Notes: generated by a model not told the origin, from the letters alone. 64,000 bases of DNA from Lamellibrachia columna (GCA_963662155.1 OY759265.1:45269406-45333405), one strand, 5' to 3'. Positions 1 to 15,200 are shown, numbered from the stretch's first letter. Program-made: numbers and translations.

Positions 1-3000
1 TCTATAGAATCTACAAAGTTCTATAGAATGTTTATATAATTTTATGGATTTTTTTGCTCGACGTTATAAATATTACAATCTTTCTTTGTGGGCTGTTCTC
101 ACAGTTTTCACAGGTGTCCGGCTAAGACGGACCGGACAATGGTCATTCGCTGTTGTGGACACGACAGTTAGCGCAGCCGTTACATTGTTACGTAACAAGC
201 AGGATCTTCGTAACCTTTCGTTTCATTGTGTATCATCTAATCACTCACACGTACGAATACACACAGTGTTCACGGAAACACAAACGTGAACATAAAATTC
301 GAGGTTAACACTAGCAGCTACGCATTAGTCAAATAGTTTTTTATCCTAATGTAGCCTTTAACATAATATGTAAACTGCATTCAACTAAACAGTTCTTAAA
401 AAACACGGCAACAGAAAGAATCACAAAAAACGTAAACAAAATAATTGCATTCTACTACAGCGAAATGCCTACGTACGTTAAACCTGTTTGAAATGATCTT
501 ATCTGAATGTGATCTGAAGATCCCACTGCAGTTGTTGTACGTGGGTGCATCACAGAAGCCGATCACGGCTATTAATGTGACGTTTGGGGCGTGCGCAGTG
601 CAATTATGTATGTTTGAAGCAAACACAAGGGGAATATCTCTCCAAATCTATTTGCGAGCTTTGAAAATATATTCAGCAAAACTGAACTGAAAAGGAGACA
701 TACACAATGATGAACAAACTCCGGAAACATAGTATCAAATCACCTCAGCTTTTACAGTGGTATCGTGTTGAAGAGCGGCTTGAATTGTAAGGATCAAAAC
801 TATATTGAGAAAGAAGCTCACCGTAAATGCTACGACCAGCCTAACTGAAAATACTGGAATGCACGGAAACATGGTTGATGCATAAATTTGGAAATGTGAA
901 ACGAGATGAGCGGACCGGTGTGGAAAGATGGAATGGCTGACGTCGGATGGCGCCATAGTGAAAGTTGTAGTAGGGCGCACCCGTCAGAAAAAGTGTTACT
1001 TATTAACGTAGAAGACACTATGAAGTGAAAAAGACGTTCTGAAGAGACCTTGATTGAAATGCTTCTGACCACAATTTCGGATAACATATTGCAACGTATC
1101 GGTACACCGTCACCATTGTGGTCGATATGTTCTATGGTGTTTTGTAGAGACCCATTCTGGATTAGCAGTGAACCAAAATAGTGCGCCATCTAGCGGGTCT
1201 GAGAAGGGCCCCGAATATTGGATGAGTTCGACTGCGACGGCTTACGGCGTGGAATTATGTGGGTCTAAAAGTAAAACTACAGGAGAACCCAACGTATTCA
1301 GGCACGAAGTCACGTGGGGGTCGGTGGGTCGTCCAATCCCCTTGGACCAAATTGAAATGTCAACGTTCGGGGTAGACACTGCAGGAGAACACGCTTGTTT
1401 GCAAGTGAAAACTATTCACAACTACTGAAGTCGAACTACAAAATTAAAGAAACTGGTTTACTTGCGAACGAGAGATAATGCTGTAGGGCTTAATGCTGCT
1501 TTCGTGATTAAATAGAACAGCGTCAATACAAGTTTCAACAGCCAATAAATTAGTTTGCTAAAGTGATGTCCAAATGAATGTCGTAATATTTTTTTTATAA
1601 AAAGACGATCGCCTAAAAATCTCATTATTGTTATAACGTCGCACACGCTGCCCAATTAATAGTCGTGATCATCTATAAACGCACCGACTGTGACCGAATC
1701 ACAATCACTGTCGTGTGTCAGAAAACACACCACTGCGCAATAAATTGGTAATGACCAGAATGTCGTCGTCACCCACCGGGCGTGGTGCCAATGAATCATA
1801 CACAGAGGCAGCAGGTGACATCTGATTAATGGGCAATTAATTATACATGTGCCGTTGAGACCAGGCAGAAAACCTGCTATGAAAGTAGCAGCGACGCATT
1901 TAGGCGTCACTACACCGATGTAGAAAATTATGTCTACGACACTTCAGGAAAGCAATGTCATTGAACGGCAGACCCTCGTCCTCCGCGACTACATTAACGT
2001 TTGAATTACGTCATCGACATGTGGACGCACATCCGGGAACACTCATTGTCCTTCATGTTGTCACCAGCACAGAGATGACATACCACACAGGTGTACGGCC
2101 TACACATCCAGTTAGCATGATTGTAACATAATGTTATTTATGTGTAACGTTCCCCTCATCATAGTTCAATGTATGATCGGAACATAAACGATGTTTTGGG
2201 AGGAAATATTTCGATGCACGACTACCCCATATTAAACCAATTTCGATGTTATCAGATGGCGCCTTACCGAGACCATTTGTGAAGATATTTTTACGTACAC
2301 CACTGTGTCACACGATTAAATACCAGGGCCCTCCACATTGTGTACTGATTTCAGCACACAGCCACATGACGTCGGACATTTACCAAAAATCCATATACAA
2401 CATTTCCGGGCCTACGATAAAACCATTGACAGAAAACGGAGAACCAATTTCGGTAAGGTTATTATGAGCTCATAAAACAAGGTTGTTGACCATTGCGCAT
2501 AAATTAATGATTACCTGGGTTGGACTGACTAAGGCCTGATTTAATGAGGAATTATATTACCTTGGACGGGAACTCATTGAAATACTAACGAGTACATTAC
2601 CGTCGGTAGGTGCGGACGAGAATTCATTTACAGAGATACTTGCGAATTCCACGGAACTCACTAACATTAATAATTATAATTTCTTCGAGAATAATGATTG
2701 AGACCTCAGAAGAGAAGATTACGTATTATAATGTTGGTTGAGCACAATGTCTACCATTATTGTCGGCGAAATTGTTATCGCTAGTTGCACTTTTGAAAGG
2801 TGGTTGTGAATTGTGAGACGCGACATAATTACACAGGCAACCGCGCTCCCCACTTTCAAAACTCTGTTTATAATCATTGGACACTCTCATTGACACTGTC
2901 ACACATTTATTCATACGTCGCACGCTACGCGCCAAGTAACTACACCTCCGGTAGAAGAATAACACATTTATACATGAAAAGGATACATCTGTCATAACAC

Positions 3001-3340
3001 AAAACAAGGACACTAAACCTCATTCGTAGTGATGGCAAGGTAGAACATGCGTAGACACATCACAGAACGTTGCACGTTTCAAGCACAAACACGTTCCAGA
3101 GATCTGAGAACTCAACAACAAGAACGCGTCAAACAGAAAACATTCTTCTTGCAAGGAAAATTGTGCACTTACAATTTCCGATAAATTGACAGTGTGAATT
3201 TTTTTTCATGTTACTTATATTTAACTTGCCAATCCTGAATGGTGCAAATATCCGTAAGATCAAACTAAACGCGTGTGATTAGCTACGTCCGCTGGTTTAC
3301 CGCGCTTACTCAAAAGTTGTTGCTCTTCTCTTTATCCGTG
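1..3340. other. CpG-rich region with no recognised gene
   Basis: I find no convincing coding sequence here. Open frames on both strands are short (under 120 codons), overlap one another and resemble no family I know. CpG dinucleotides are visibly frequent (for example in 120-240, 540-600 and 930-1,100), unlike the CpG-poor gene bodies to the right. No terminal inverted repeats, tandem array or reverse-transcriptase motif was seen. It could be intergenic DNA or an unrecognised transposon. Confidence 0.5.
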
Positions 3341-3344
3341 TAGT

Positions 3345-4385
3345 CAAAAGTAGATTTAACAAGATTGCCATCCCAAACAAGTTCCAAATGGAAAGTGGAC
3401 AAGGAAGCCATTGGCTTATCGAGAGTCCAACAGTTTTCTCATCTATGTGTAGCCCGCCCCTATCAAACATATGTCAATTCTATTTTTAAACATATTCACA
3501 TTACTAACATGTAATTTATCATTCACAATCATTTTGCAGTTTGTTCCATTCATTTATCATCCTCTGTGAGAAAGAGTACTTCCTCATGTCCAACCTACAC
3601 TGGTCCTTAACTAATGCTGCTTTGTGTCCTCTGGTTCTACTGCCTTCTTCGAGTTTGAAGAACATATTCCTATCAACATCCTCATAACCGTTCACTATTT
3701 TAAACACATCTATTTGGTCTCCTCTTAGTCTCCTGGTCTCTAGTGTTGTCAAACCACATTGTAATAAGCGACTTTCGTAACTAAGGTCTCTCAATTCTGG
3801 AATCATTTTGGTTGCTCTTCGTTGTATTCTTTCTAGCTTGTCTATGTCCTTTTTACGATACGGCCTCCATGCTTGAATACAATATTCCAAATGTGGTCTA
3901 ACTATTGCTTTGTACAGGGGTACAATTAGCTGTTTCTCCTTAAAAGTGATAGTTCTCCTAATTACCCTAGAACTTGATTTCCTTTCGAAGCAGCAATCCG
4001 ACATTGCTCCGAAACTTTCATGTCAGCACTAAATGTTACTCGTAAGTCCTTTTCTTGTATGGTTCAACCTAGTACAGTATCCCCCATTTTATATTCTTTG
4101 TCCATGCTTCCATGTCCTATGTGTATACATTTACACTTCCCAAAATTGAATAACATTTGCCATTTTTCTGACCATTTAACTAATTTATCTAGATCATCCT
4201 GAAAACGTTGTTTATCTGTAACATTAGTAACCTTTCTGAATACTTTTGTGTCATCTGCAAATTTCAGTACTCTGCTAGATATGTCATCTTCCAAACCATT
4301 TATATATATCAAAAACAGTATAGGTCCTAATACTGATCCCTGTGGTACCCCACTCAGAACAGATTTCCAGTTTGAAATTGTTAAA
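3345..4385 (-). mobile_element. 5'-truncated CR1-like LINE fragment (RT C-terminal half plus 3' tail)
   Basis: Minus-strand frames encode the second half of a non-LTR reverse transcriptase. The RT motifs GVPQGSVLGPILFLIYING and KFADDTKVFRK lie at about 4,230-4,370. The post-RT region follows at about 3,520-3,960, with PLYKAIVRPHLEYCIQAW, RRATKMIPELRDLSYESR and SQRMINEWNKL. The reading frame is broken near 4,000-4,070 by at least one stop and a frameshift, so the copy is dead. It starts abruptly near 4,385, as expected for 5' truncation during target-primed reverse transcription. The 3' untranslated tail, with the block GGACTCTCGATAAGCCAATG and a terminal AATCTTGTTAAA, matches the larger copy at 45,612-48,775, so both belong to one family. 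Confidence 0.9.
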
Positions 4386-5296
4386 AAGTAGCACGGGATA
4401 TATCGACTGGATCTTGCGAGAGTTTGGTGCAGCTTACTGGGCACAGGTAAAATATTCGCGAATATAGCTCCTTAGACGTGTTTTCACTGACGTTCTGTTA
4501 TTGACGTACAATTAGACAAACGTCGACCATATCCTGTAAAATAAAAAAATCTTGATCAAAACACACAAAATGATAACAGATATATCAGGACTACAGCCAT
4601 AAAGACCGTCAAATATTAGAAAATCCGTTACGGGTAAACCGTACAAGTTGGCAACGATGAACTAGTATCGAATACATCATTTAGTATACTTACAATATGT
4701 ACATGTCATTTAACAGCACGTGCGTCATCACCCAAGTTTACCACATTGGCATATATATTATTAATCAACTGATTTATGCGAGGTCTGGGAGAGACCATTG
4801 AAATGCGCATTATGTAATTTATCATTCACATCTAATTCACACATTGGCATATCTCACAAATAGAAGCAAAACAACACCTTCAGTATTCTCGTCTTTGGTG
4901 TAGTATGTATACTGCACAGATATACACTATACATAAAAGAAAAATGCCAAAAATCAATAATAAAACATTATAGCCTACCTGAAATTACTCATGATGCCTC
5001 TGGTGGTTACCTTAATAATGTTAATAATCATTTGACAACAAACTGTTTGCAGAACAATAATGTATCCATGATAATGCATGCCCAAAGTTTTCGGATAGCG
5101 TCTAGTTTTTACTTCTGTTTCATTTTGTACAGACATTTCTCACTATGTCACTGGAATGTGAAGAACATTTTTAAATGTTTGATTTACTAGCACATCTCCT
5201 TGAGCACAAGTTCAGATCTTTGATAAGAAATGTGTATCACAGACAGCTTTCTATAACTGCCAGAGTCCAATGGCAATATTGTTTTGTACAAATGAA
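4386..5296. other. intergenic stretch downstream of PIGG
   Basis: AT-rich sequence between the LINE fragment and the PIGG stop codon. It presumably includes the PIGG 3' untranslated region, which would be read on the minus strand. I see no coding exon, array or RNA gene in it. Confidence 0.4.
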
Positions 5297-8200
5297 TTAC
5301 TTAATGAGAACCTTAGAGAGAGCGAGACAGATCACCAAGGAGAGAGTGAGCAAGGTGTGCACTGTCTCGTAGAGTAACTTTGGGGAGAACACACTCCACA
5401 CAAATAAGTGGTATCTCTCTATAGTGACCAGCACGAGGTAGACGGCGACTGGAAGAGCCCGGGTGAGTGCCAATGTGAAGCAGACTTGCAGCAGGGCCGT
5501 GGACAGGGACCTGGAGGAAGAGAAGATCAATGAAAACAATCCAGCAGTTCCAACTACCGTGTTCGGCCTAATAAGTGTATAGCACGCTTGACAAAAAATT
5601 GGGCCATAGAAAAATGCTAAGGAATCTGTTCTTATAAGTGTACACTAACCAGAGTTGAAAAAAATCATGATTTTTTTTATCAGATTTTTTTATATTTTTT
5701 TGAAATCTGGTAAATAGACATTTATATAAATGTTTAAATTTGTAAATTCTTTCAAACGTGTTCTATTGAAATCGATTTGGGTTGTTGCCTTAACAGAGGG
5801 TACATGATTTGCTTATATATAGACATTAGACAATGTCCACAAGGCCTCACCCCCTGTAGTTGCATAATCTGTCTTGGAAAGGAAAGCATGCTGTGTGTCT
5901 GTGGCTGTAGCAGTGCTAATTATGGTTTGCTGAGAGGGTGGATTAGCACCTGTCCAGGGCTCTGTGTACTCTAAGGGTCTCTAACCAGAATACAAACTGG
6001 TACAGTATTAAACAACTGAGTCAACATACTGAATTAATAACAACTAGCAAAAGTTCTAAGTGGACTTTAACTCAGGGCTTCTGACTTGTGTGGCTTCCTT
6101 GCATTCAAAAAGGGAATAGCTCAAACATCAGGCTATCTGGTGTCAATACAGCTACACAAGTGTGTGCACTTTGTGTTTTGCATTAAAAAACATACAAAAC
6201 TGTGTTGATCTCGATGCTTGTAAACAATTCTTTGTTAAAATTCATATAAATCAGCGATTAAAACAACCGGAACTAAAAAATTCATAAATCAATGATTTTT
6301 TGGGAGTGATTTAAATCATGATTTAAATCAATGATTTAAATCAAATGATTTAAATCAAACAACCCTGACACTAACATTTGTTTCTTTAGACAATAAGGTA
6401 ACTGGTTAACACTAGTGGTTTGGTGACTAGTGTAGAACAACTGAAAAGTGGTGCCAACGGTTTAACACCAGATGGCGACACTTTTCATTTGTTCCACGAG
6501 TCAAATTACAATAACCTGACCCAGCTGATTAAAAAGGGGGTGTACGCTAATTAGGGCATGTACGTTTAATAGGTCGAATACGGTAACTGTAGAAGAAAAG
6601 CTTAACAGCATTTTTTTAAAGAAAATTACTATGTGCTTCAATAATGCAACTTGCTGATTTGGTTACAGCATTCATTTGTATTTATTTGTTAACATTTCTG
6701 TCCAGTAAAATAAACATTGATGATCATACATAGTATGATGTAATACATAATTAAACTTTCCAAATTATTGGAGAAAAAAACTGGAAGAAAACAGTGCATA
6801 ATAAAAAAAAGAATATATGAGATATTGTCGTTATACTGACCTGTCCATCGGCGATGTCACCTGACTGAGTTGTTTGTTGAGGTGGACCATGAGAGAGAGG
6901 ACCCAGTAGATTGGTCCGGCATATGTAGCCAGGTATAGTAGACCTATAACCATTGGTAGGTTGAACTCCTCCAAGCCAATGTAGCCAGCAGACAAGTCGA
7001 CGGTAGCCAGGCTGTTGGAGTTGCCCTGAACCAATCATAAAATATATTATTACTGTTCAGTGTAAAGGTAAGTTCTTATATAGCGCGGTCTCCAGTCCTT
7101 AGGAACAATCAAAGTGATTTACACTTCACTCCTTGACAGACCTGTTCATTCCAATTCCCACTTGACTTCTCTGGAAAGTATTCAGCCATTATTGCACAAA
7201 GACTATTTGTTCACATATATCCAACACTGTCTATAGCCAGGTGCTCATTTCTACAGCTGAACTGAGGCAATGTGGAGTGAATGAAATTGTCCAAGCTTTG
7301 AAATGGCAGCAAGAAGTTTCGAACTCTGGTTCTCTCCATTGTAAGTCTGATGTTCGAAACACTGTACTACTGTGCCCCATGTAGCTAAACAGTGTACTAC
7401 TGTGCCCCATGTAGCTAAACACTGTACTACTGTGCCCCATGTAGCTAAACACTGTACTACTGTGCCCCATGTAGTTAACATTGGCCTAACTTCAGATTTA
7501 GTTTCGTGAAGAAATCACTTTAACACAGAGCTCCTGTTTTATATGAACAGTTTTATCACTAAGTAACAACTGCAGTAAACAAACACCCATCCAGCTGGCA
7601 CCATTAAAGCCCTACTGACAAGCTTCATAATCAGAGCAGTTACTTTCTGTATAATGTGCTCTGAAACTACTCTGCAAACACTGGCGTCAGAAAGCAATAG
7701 TTGACACAATTGACACAATTGACACAACTACTTTACAACTAGCTTGTGATTACTAGCTCTGTGATTAAAACATGCTGTGAGTGAACTGCTGACAATCAAA
7801 ACTAACACAAACTGTCATTAAAGTGGATGTCTGGGGTGAGAGAACCCACCAAACAGCAAAAACATTACCTAAACAAACCAGTCTAGACTATTTAACATTT
7901 CTAAATTTTTTGCAACAACAAATCTATCAGTGATAACCACCATGCATGAAAATGTCAGGCTATTGTAGGAGATTTATGAATCACTGTTCCATCAGTTGTA
8001 CATTTCGATGAATCAATAATTCGTAAATGGTGTATGCAGTCTATTGCTGTCCTACTAACATTATACCATGTGGAAACATTGTAAGAATCACATCTGCATT
8101 TACGCATATCCTTCACTGAGCATCTAGCATGCAACAGTCAGACTAAAAGGGCAGGTGGCTCATTGATGAATTCTCGCAAGACTTCAATTAATTTGAATTT

Positions 8201-11200
8201 TGTGAAATACCAGACACAATTTTCAAATATGTACAGACTAACTGTCATTACAAATATCTCATTATGCCATCAACATGTTAAAATATGGACACACTGGGCC
8301 ACACTGAAGACTGCACTACTAAATTCTAACCTGATAGAAGAAGGCTGCCTGTCCGAGCCACACATGTATAAGGGTGAGATGTGAGGGTGACATCCACCTG
8401 ACCTCCTGCAGAGCGCATCCCAGACACATCCGCTGGACCACGACCACCGCCACCAGACTGATGTTATGTGCCCGCACCAGCAGCAGACTGACCAGCGTCC
8501 ACTGCAGCAACACGTCCAAGTAGAACCTTGACCATGCAACACCATTGGCTGATACGTTCTTGTTTTTACCTTGAACAAGCTGGGCCTTGGATAACGTGGT
8601 CCATAGATGGAACACAGCATTGATGAGAAGAAGAGCCACAATGGCGTAGACAATCCTTGCCTCCGCAGCACCTCTGTAAGCACAAAAACCTGCAGTGTTT
8701 CATAACAGCACACACTGTAAAGCCTGGGTTACTTCTGTTTAGAGAATTCTGCAAGATAACTTCCGCAATATGTCTCCTGCAAGATGCCTTCTACAATATA
8801 CCTTCTACAAGAAATTCCTTTAAGATGTTTTCTGTAAGATTTCTTCAGCAAGATCTCTTCTACAGGATGTCTTCTGTTAGATATCTTCTGCAAGATATCT
8901 TCTGCAAGATGTATTCTACAAGTTATCTTCTGCAAGATGTCTTCTTATGAGCTTATGACTACCATATTAGTTGTTGAATATAATCAGAGACAGTCTTTTT
9001 ACTAATATGGCACTGAAATATATATTTCTTAATGTATTTTACTTAGATTTTTTCCATATGACTAAGGGAATAGCTATCCCAAAAATTGAATCCTACTACC
9101 CTAATAATTTGCACATTTTATTATTTAGCATGACAACTTGTTTTAATCAAAGCCACATATTCCACAAAAAATATTTAACTGGTTTAAATTTTCAAAGATA
9201 CTCTTTACTTTGCAGCTTGGAAACTGTGAATGTTGACTATCCAAATGGAGAAATAATGTTACTCATGAATAGCGTAGAATGTTACTCGTGAATAGCATAG
9301 CAAACTGTCATGGAGAGTAGACAAAAACGCTGACTTTGACATCGTAGTTATATCATAGATGCCCGGCAGTATAAGAGTTCCATTGGCGGCTCTGAAGCAG
9401 TAGACTGCAAGTGTGGCGAGTAGAAAGAGACACCTGGTGACGGGTGTACGGTGGTCCCGCCAGTGGACGACACAGACGGTGGCGAGAGATGCAGCTGTCA
9501 ACATTGACAGGACCAGCTTCTTCTCTGGCCTGAAGGTCAAACATGTAGAAATGGTCAGCTGACAGTGCAGCCACCTACTACAACTTTGTGGTACAGTGTG
9601 CTGGTGACTACAGACTTTGATGCATCTGAATAACCAGTGTCTCACGGTTACATAGCAGTGAAAACAAACAATAAAAACCAGAACAAACAAACTAAATTAT
9701 AGTTAGTTATATTTAATCAAACAAAGCACATAACTGAACTTGAAGCATATGACAAAAGAGAAACCAACAATAGACAGCAATGTATCCAGTCCTTGTCTTA
9801 GCAATAACTATTTCATTATATTAATATATAAATACAAATTTGTGTTCATCACAACTCTCACGAAGGCTAGCTATATTCCAAAACATTAAGCTAAACGATA
9901 TTTATCGCTAACATTTCAACTTATCATTCTCATTGCATGAAACAAAGATTACACTGTGCTACATTAGTATAAGGGCTGTAAACTCTGTGAGAAGTGGACA
10001 TGGGTGGACGCTACTTTGTCCATTACCTGACCAGCCAGTCTCCCACATCCGGCAGGTGTGACCATTTGTCCCCGGTCTGATTCCAAGTCCTGGCGATTCG
10101 GCAGCAGACGAGGACAGCAGCCAATGAACTGACACAAGTTAACACACTCCTCCATGTCACGTCATCGGCGTGTCCATTCCTTCTGTCCTCCATGCAAACT
10201 CTCCTCTCCTCAGTCAATCCACGATATCTTTTACTGATCTGCCTGTACGCTTTGTCACCAGAAGAAAATACTTTTTGGGTTTTGCTTATGACAGTAGAAG
10301 AGTCTAGTGATGGCAAAGATACAGGATGAGTATGACTGCCTTTCAAGGTGGATCGTCTCAAGTGTTCTAGACCAATCAGAAGGCAGATGGAGACAGTGAG
10401 GAAGTACCATGTCTGGTGCTCTTCTTCGACGAAGCTACTCGACAGTAGACTGATGGTGTGGAACGCAGTGCCCCCTAGCAGAAACAGGCCAACCAAATGT
10501 TGATGGTGCACCTGAGAACAAATTCAGTTCAAATAAAAACATTAAAAAAATTAACCAAAAACAGAAATGCCTCAATGCTAGATTAAACTGTAATTTCCAT
10601 TGCAAAATTTAACTAAAAGACAGAAATGCCCCTACATTAAGTTAAACTAATTACCACTGCAGAAATTAAATAAGCGACATAAATGCCCCAACATTAAATT
10701 AAACTGTAATTTCCATTCCAAAAAATAACTGAAAGACAGAAAAGTGCTCAGGTAAGAAGTTGTAATCCCAAAACATTGTCGCACATATGTACCAAAATGT
10801 CTGTAGGGATATTACCTGGATTGTACCATATATTGAAAAACATTTACATTAATGTTATTAATCAAATTAATCATTAATAATAATAATACTTTTATACTAA
10901 CTAAATCTTCAGGGACCTGAGCTCAGAGGTGCAACAAACCAGAAACATTAACAAATTTATGACATCACGAACAGGGATAAAAAATCATCATCAAAGCAAT
11001 TTATTAAAAAAATGTCTTGAAATTTTAGCGGAAGGTAGCTATAGTTTTAGACGATTTTAAGGTGTTGGAGAATTCACTCCAGATTTGTTTGCGCTACAAA
11101 GAAAATGTGCTTGAGCATTGTTTTAGCAACAAAAAGCTGTTGTCAGACAAAAATAACACATTACCTGTTTGTGAACTTCTTGCAATATATCCCAGGAGCA

Positions 11201-12170
11201 TGTCTTCACTAACACACTACACCAGATGGAGCCACCAATGAGCAGCATGCCAGTGAGGCCGAGTGAGAGAGGGCTGCAGTGACAGAGGAGGGGACTGGCT
11301 GCAGGACTGGTACAGACGACACAGTGGAGTGTGAGGAGACCTCCGAGGGAGCCAAGGACCAGGAAGATGCAGCTGCTGTCCACTGTAAGCCACAGGTCAC
11401 TGCCGCCTCTCATGTGGCCGTACAGCAGTCCAGTCAGGGCCTGCATCAGACATGTGGCGCTGAGGGTGTTTTCTTCAAACACGAATCATTACCCAGATGA
11501 AATCTGCACTGAATTTTAAAATCTGGTCTACTTTCTTGTGAAACTTGGGAACAAGAAAAAGAAGAAAAAACATTTGTTGTTTGCAAATAAATTAATAAAG
11601 TATAAAACAGACTGTAAAGACATAATGTTATGTAAAAATGGAACATGTCAAACATACTGACATTTGTATCTATCACGAATAATACTACGTAAATATTGCA
11701 AAAACAAATGTCTGCTATGTACTCTCCATCTCTAAAAACATAACAATTAAAATTTATAATCTCTTAGATTGATCAGAAGTGATGTCAAATCTTTAACCAA
11801 TATTCCTGCATGGTAATCTTGAGAAGCTTCCAGCTCACCATCCATACACTGATGATGCCAACTGCCATGACATGAAGGTCGTACTTGGACAGTGTTGAAG
11901 CCATCCTGTCTCTCATGGCCTGCATGGCACATCTGTACTCGGTCAGTGTTTTCTCACCCAGACTGACCATGTCCAGGGTGGAGTTCTCATGCCACAGCTT
12001 CAGCCAGTCCAAGTGGCTCAGTGTGGCTCTCTCCAGGCTCAGAGAGCACGGCTCTGAAGGAATTACACAATATGCATGTATATGACATAGGTTTTTTTAA
12101 AAAATTGGAATACACTGTCCAGAGAACTGTGACGATCGAACTGACACATAATTATAAATGCTCATACACA

Positions 12171-12252
<82 letters not shown>

Positions 12253-15200
12253 ATGCGCATGCTTGTGTGTACACACGTTACAGTCAGCAAGGTATGTTTA
12301 CCTTTAGGTGATCACGAAGGTCTCTAAACATTTGTACAAAATTGCAGTCTTGAGATTGTGCCAATGTTGGAGTAGATACAAAGGTTATGCACAGTCAACC
12401 ATATAACTGTTGGATGAGGTTACAACTCGTTTAATAAACCGTCATTTAATTGAACAACTAAATCATCAAACGTGTGTTGCAGTCTCTGTCCCAGACAAAA
12501 ATGGTAAAACAAAGGTAATTTTTATTACGAGCATGTTTTTATCATCACAAATGGTCACCATTCTATGAAATTACTTCCCCGATTTGTGCTAATTTGGTAC
12601 AATACTTTCATACACATACTCACCTTGTTTGTAATTCTTCACGTTGTTCTCTAGCACTCGCAAGAGCTGCTGAGCATTGACATAGGTGGCCGACAGTTTC
12701 TGGCGGACGGTAAGGCCACTTAAGACATCAATGATAAGAGTTCCGAGATTGTTCTGGGGAACTGGCAGGCCTAGCATGAGGGAGAGGGTTGGTGCCAGAT
12801 CTATCTGTTCCACTTCAACGTTGGAGTTATAAACAGCACCTGAAAAAAATCACAATATTTCATTTAGTTCAACTGTTTGCAAATGAGAATATTCTTTTGA
12901 TTTTAACAAATTACAGTGTACTTACACAAAAGAATGAAAATGACTATCATCATAAATATAAGCAGACTTTGTAGCAGATAAATTCACTAAATCTACAGAC
13001 TATAAAATTTAGTAATGGTGTCATCTGTTACCAATGAAATCTGAGTGCCCAAGTTGATCAGATCTGTCAGATAAAATATGGATGCTTCACAGAAAGACTG
13101 AAATTACACTGTAATATGCTGGCTTATCTGAGTTCATCTGTAGGCCCAAGTGAAAAAAAGTCCTGAAAACATGTTACAATCCAGATGCCAGTAAAGGTAA
13201 TTTGATGCATCTTAAAAACAGAAATTATCAAATATTTTGATAAGCAACATCTTTTAATTTGTTCCTTTTCATGCAACAATCAAAACGAATTCTTTCCTCT
13301 GTGCAGGGTTGAAAAAAATCATGATTTTTTTGTTTAAATAAAAAAATCAGATTTTTTAAAATTTAAATCGGATTTTTTTATTTATTTGATTTAAAAAAAA
13401 TCTTTTATATAGACATTTATATAGATGTTTATATTTATAAACTCTTTCAAATGTGTTCTATTCAAATCGATCTAGGTACTTGTCTTAACAGAGGTACATG
13501 TTTTTACTTATATAAAGACATTAAACAATGTCCACAAGGCCTCACCTCTGTAGTTGCATAATCTGTCTTGGAAAGGAAAGCATGCTGTGTGTCTGTGGCT
13601 GTAGCAGTGCTAATTATTGTTTGCTGAGAGGGTGGATTAGCACCTATCCAGGGCTCTGTGTACTCTAAGGGTCTATAACCAGACTGCAAACTGGTACAGT
13701 ATTAAACAATTGTAGTCCAGACTGTCTCACTTGAGTCAACATACTGAATTGATAACAACTAGCACAAGCTCTAGGTGGACTTTAACTCAGGGCTTCTGAT
13801 TTGAAAAGATACTTCCTCTGGAAGACAAGTTTGTGTGGCTTCACTGCATTCAAAAAGGGAATAGCTCAGACATACACAATGTCATAAAATATTTGACTAT
13901 CAGGCTATCTGGTGTCAATACAGCTACACAAGTGTGCACACTTTGTGCTTTTGTATTAAAAAACATACAAAACTGTGTTGATCTCAATGCTTATAAACAA
14001 TTATTTGTGCTCAATTCATATAAATCAGCGATTAAAAAAATTGGAAGTAAAAAAAATCATAAATCAATTATTTTTTTTTGAGTGATTTAAATCAATGATT
14101 TAAATCAAATGATTTAAATCAAACAACCCTGCCTCTGTGCATTACATTTACAACCACACGACACTAATTATTCATGCTGCTTTATATTCGTCAGAAACAA
14201 AATATAAACCTGGCCCTATGCAATGGTAATGCCACAATGGGGAGTGGTGTCGTGGTTAGAACACTGGACTCTCAATCTAGAGAATCCGGGTTCGAATCCT
14301 CTCACTGTCGTTTTGAAACTGGCAATTTCAGTCACTCTATGTTGCCACAGTTCACTCAGCTGTGTAAATGTGTACCTGGCTATAGACAGAGGTGGACATG
14401 TGAACAAATATTCTTTGCATAATTATTGCAGTGTGGCTTAATGCTTCCCAGAGAAGTTGGGTTGGCATAGGAATGAACAGGTCTGCCAGAGGGCGAAGTG
14501 TAAAGCAGTAAAGCTTTGAGCAGTCCCAAGGACTGCATACCGCGCTATATAAGAACTCACCTTTCCCCTTATTCTACCACTAAGCCACTCACCCTGGCCG
14601 TGGGAGTATTGGGAGCTGATGAAGACGAGGGGGACGGCCGTCTCGCTGGAGGAAGAACCCCCATGACTGCCCTGGTCGCTCATGCCGTGGTCACCACACA
14701 ACAGGAGCACAGTGGACGTCCTTTCCTTCTTATCCTACAAAGTATGAGATTTAAAATTTACTAAGCTTAACATAAGAGAAGATCTCAAAACATTGATGCG
14801 TGACACAACACACAATTGATTTCATTTGGAGAGTTAGCAACTGTTTTGTTTAGCGATGCACATCAATGTATTTTTCCAATATTTTCACAGGTATCCCCAC
14901 TAGCACGGGGGGAGGGATCTGAAGTTAAATGACATTAGTGTTTTGAGATCACCCCTAACTCCTGTATTTAATGTTTCCCACTTTGGTAAGTGAACAACAA
15001 GATACAGAGAGCTTATTTTATCACACGTTTATCTGTCGGTTTCTTAGATGAGTTTTATTTATATTCACACAAAGCACTGTTGCCGTGTTTGCCCAAGTAA
15101 ATGGGATGTTGATGACAATGTGTACAAAATTGCAGTACGTCAAAAAAATTCCTTGCTTTTTTATAAGCTCTCTCAAAAAGTGCAAGAATTGCATAGAAGT

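Noticed and set aside
830..1189. 119-codon minus-strand ORF near the window start
   Set aside because: No motif or family resemblance, overlaps other ORFs of similar size, and lacks splice-site context.
9259..9690. 143-codon minus-strand ORF as an independent gene
   Set aside because: Its centre is PIGG exon 9 (PEKKLVLSMLTAASLA...); the rest is intron read-through on either side.
14235..14310. tRNA gene candidate with a perfect B box GGTTCGAATCC
   Set aside because: No cloverleaf acceptor pairing is apparent, and the sequence continues into a SINE body and tail shared with other copies.
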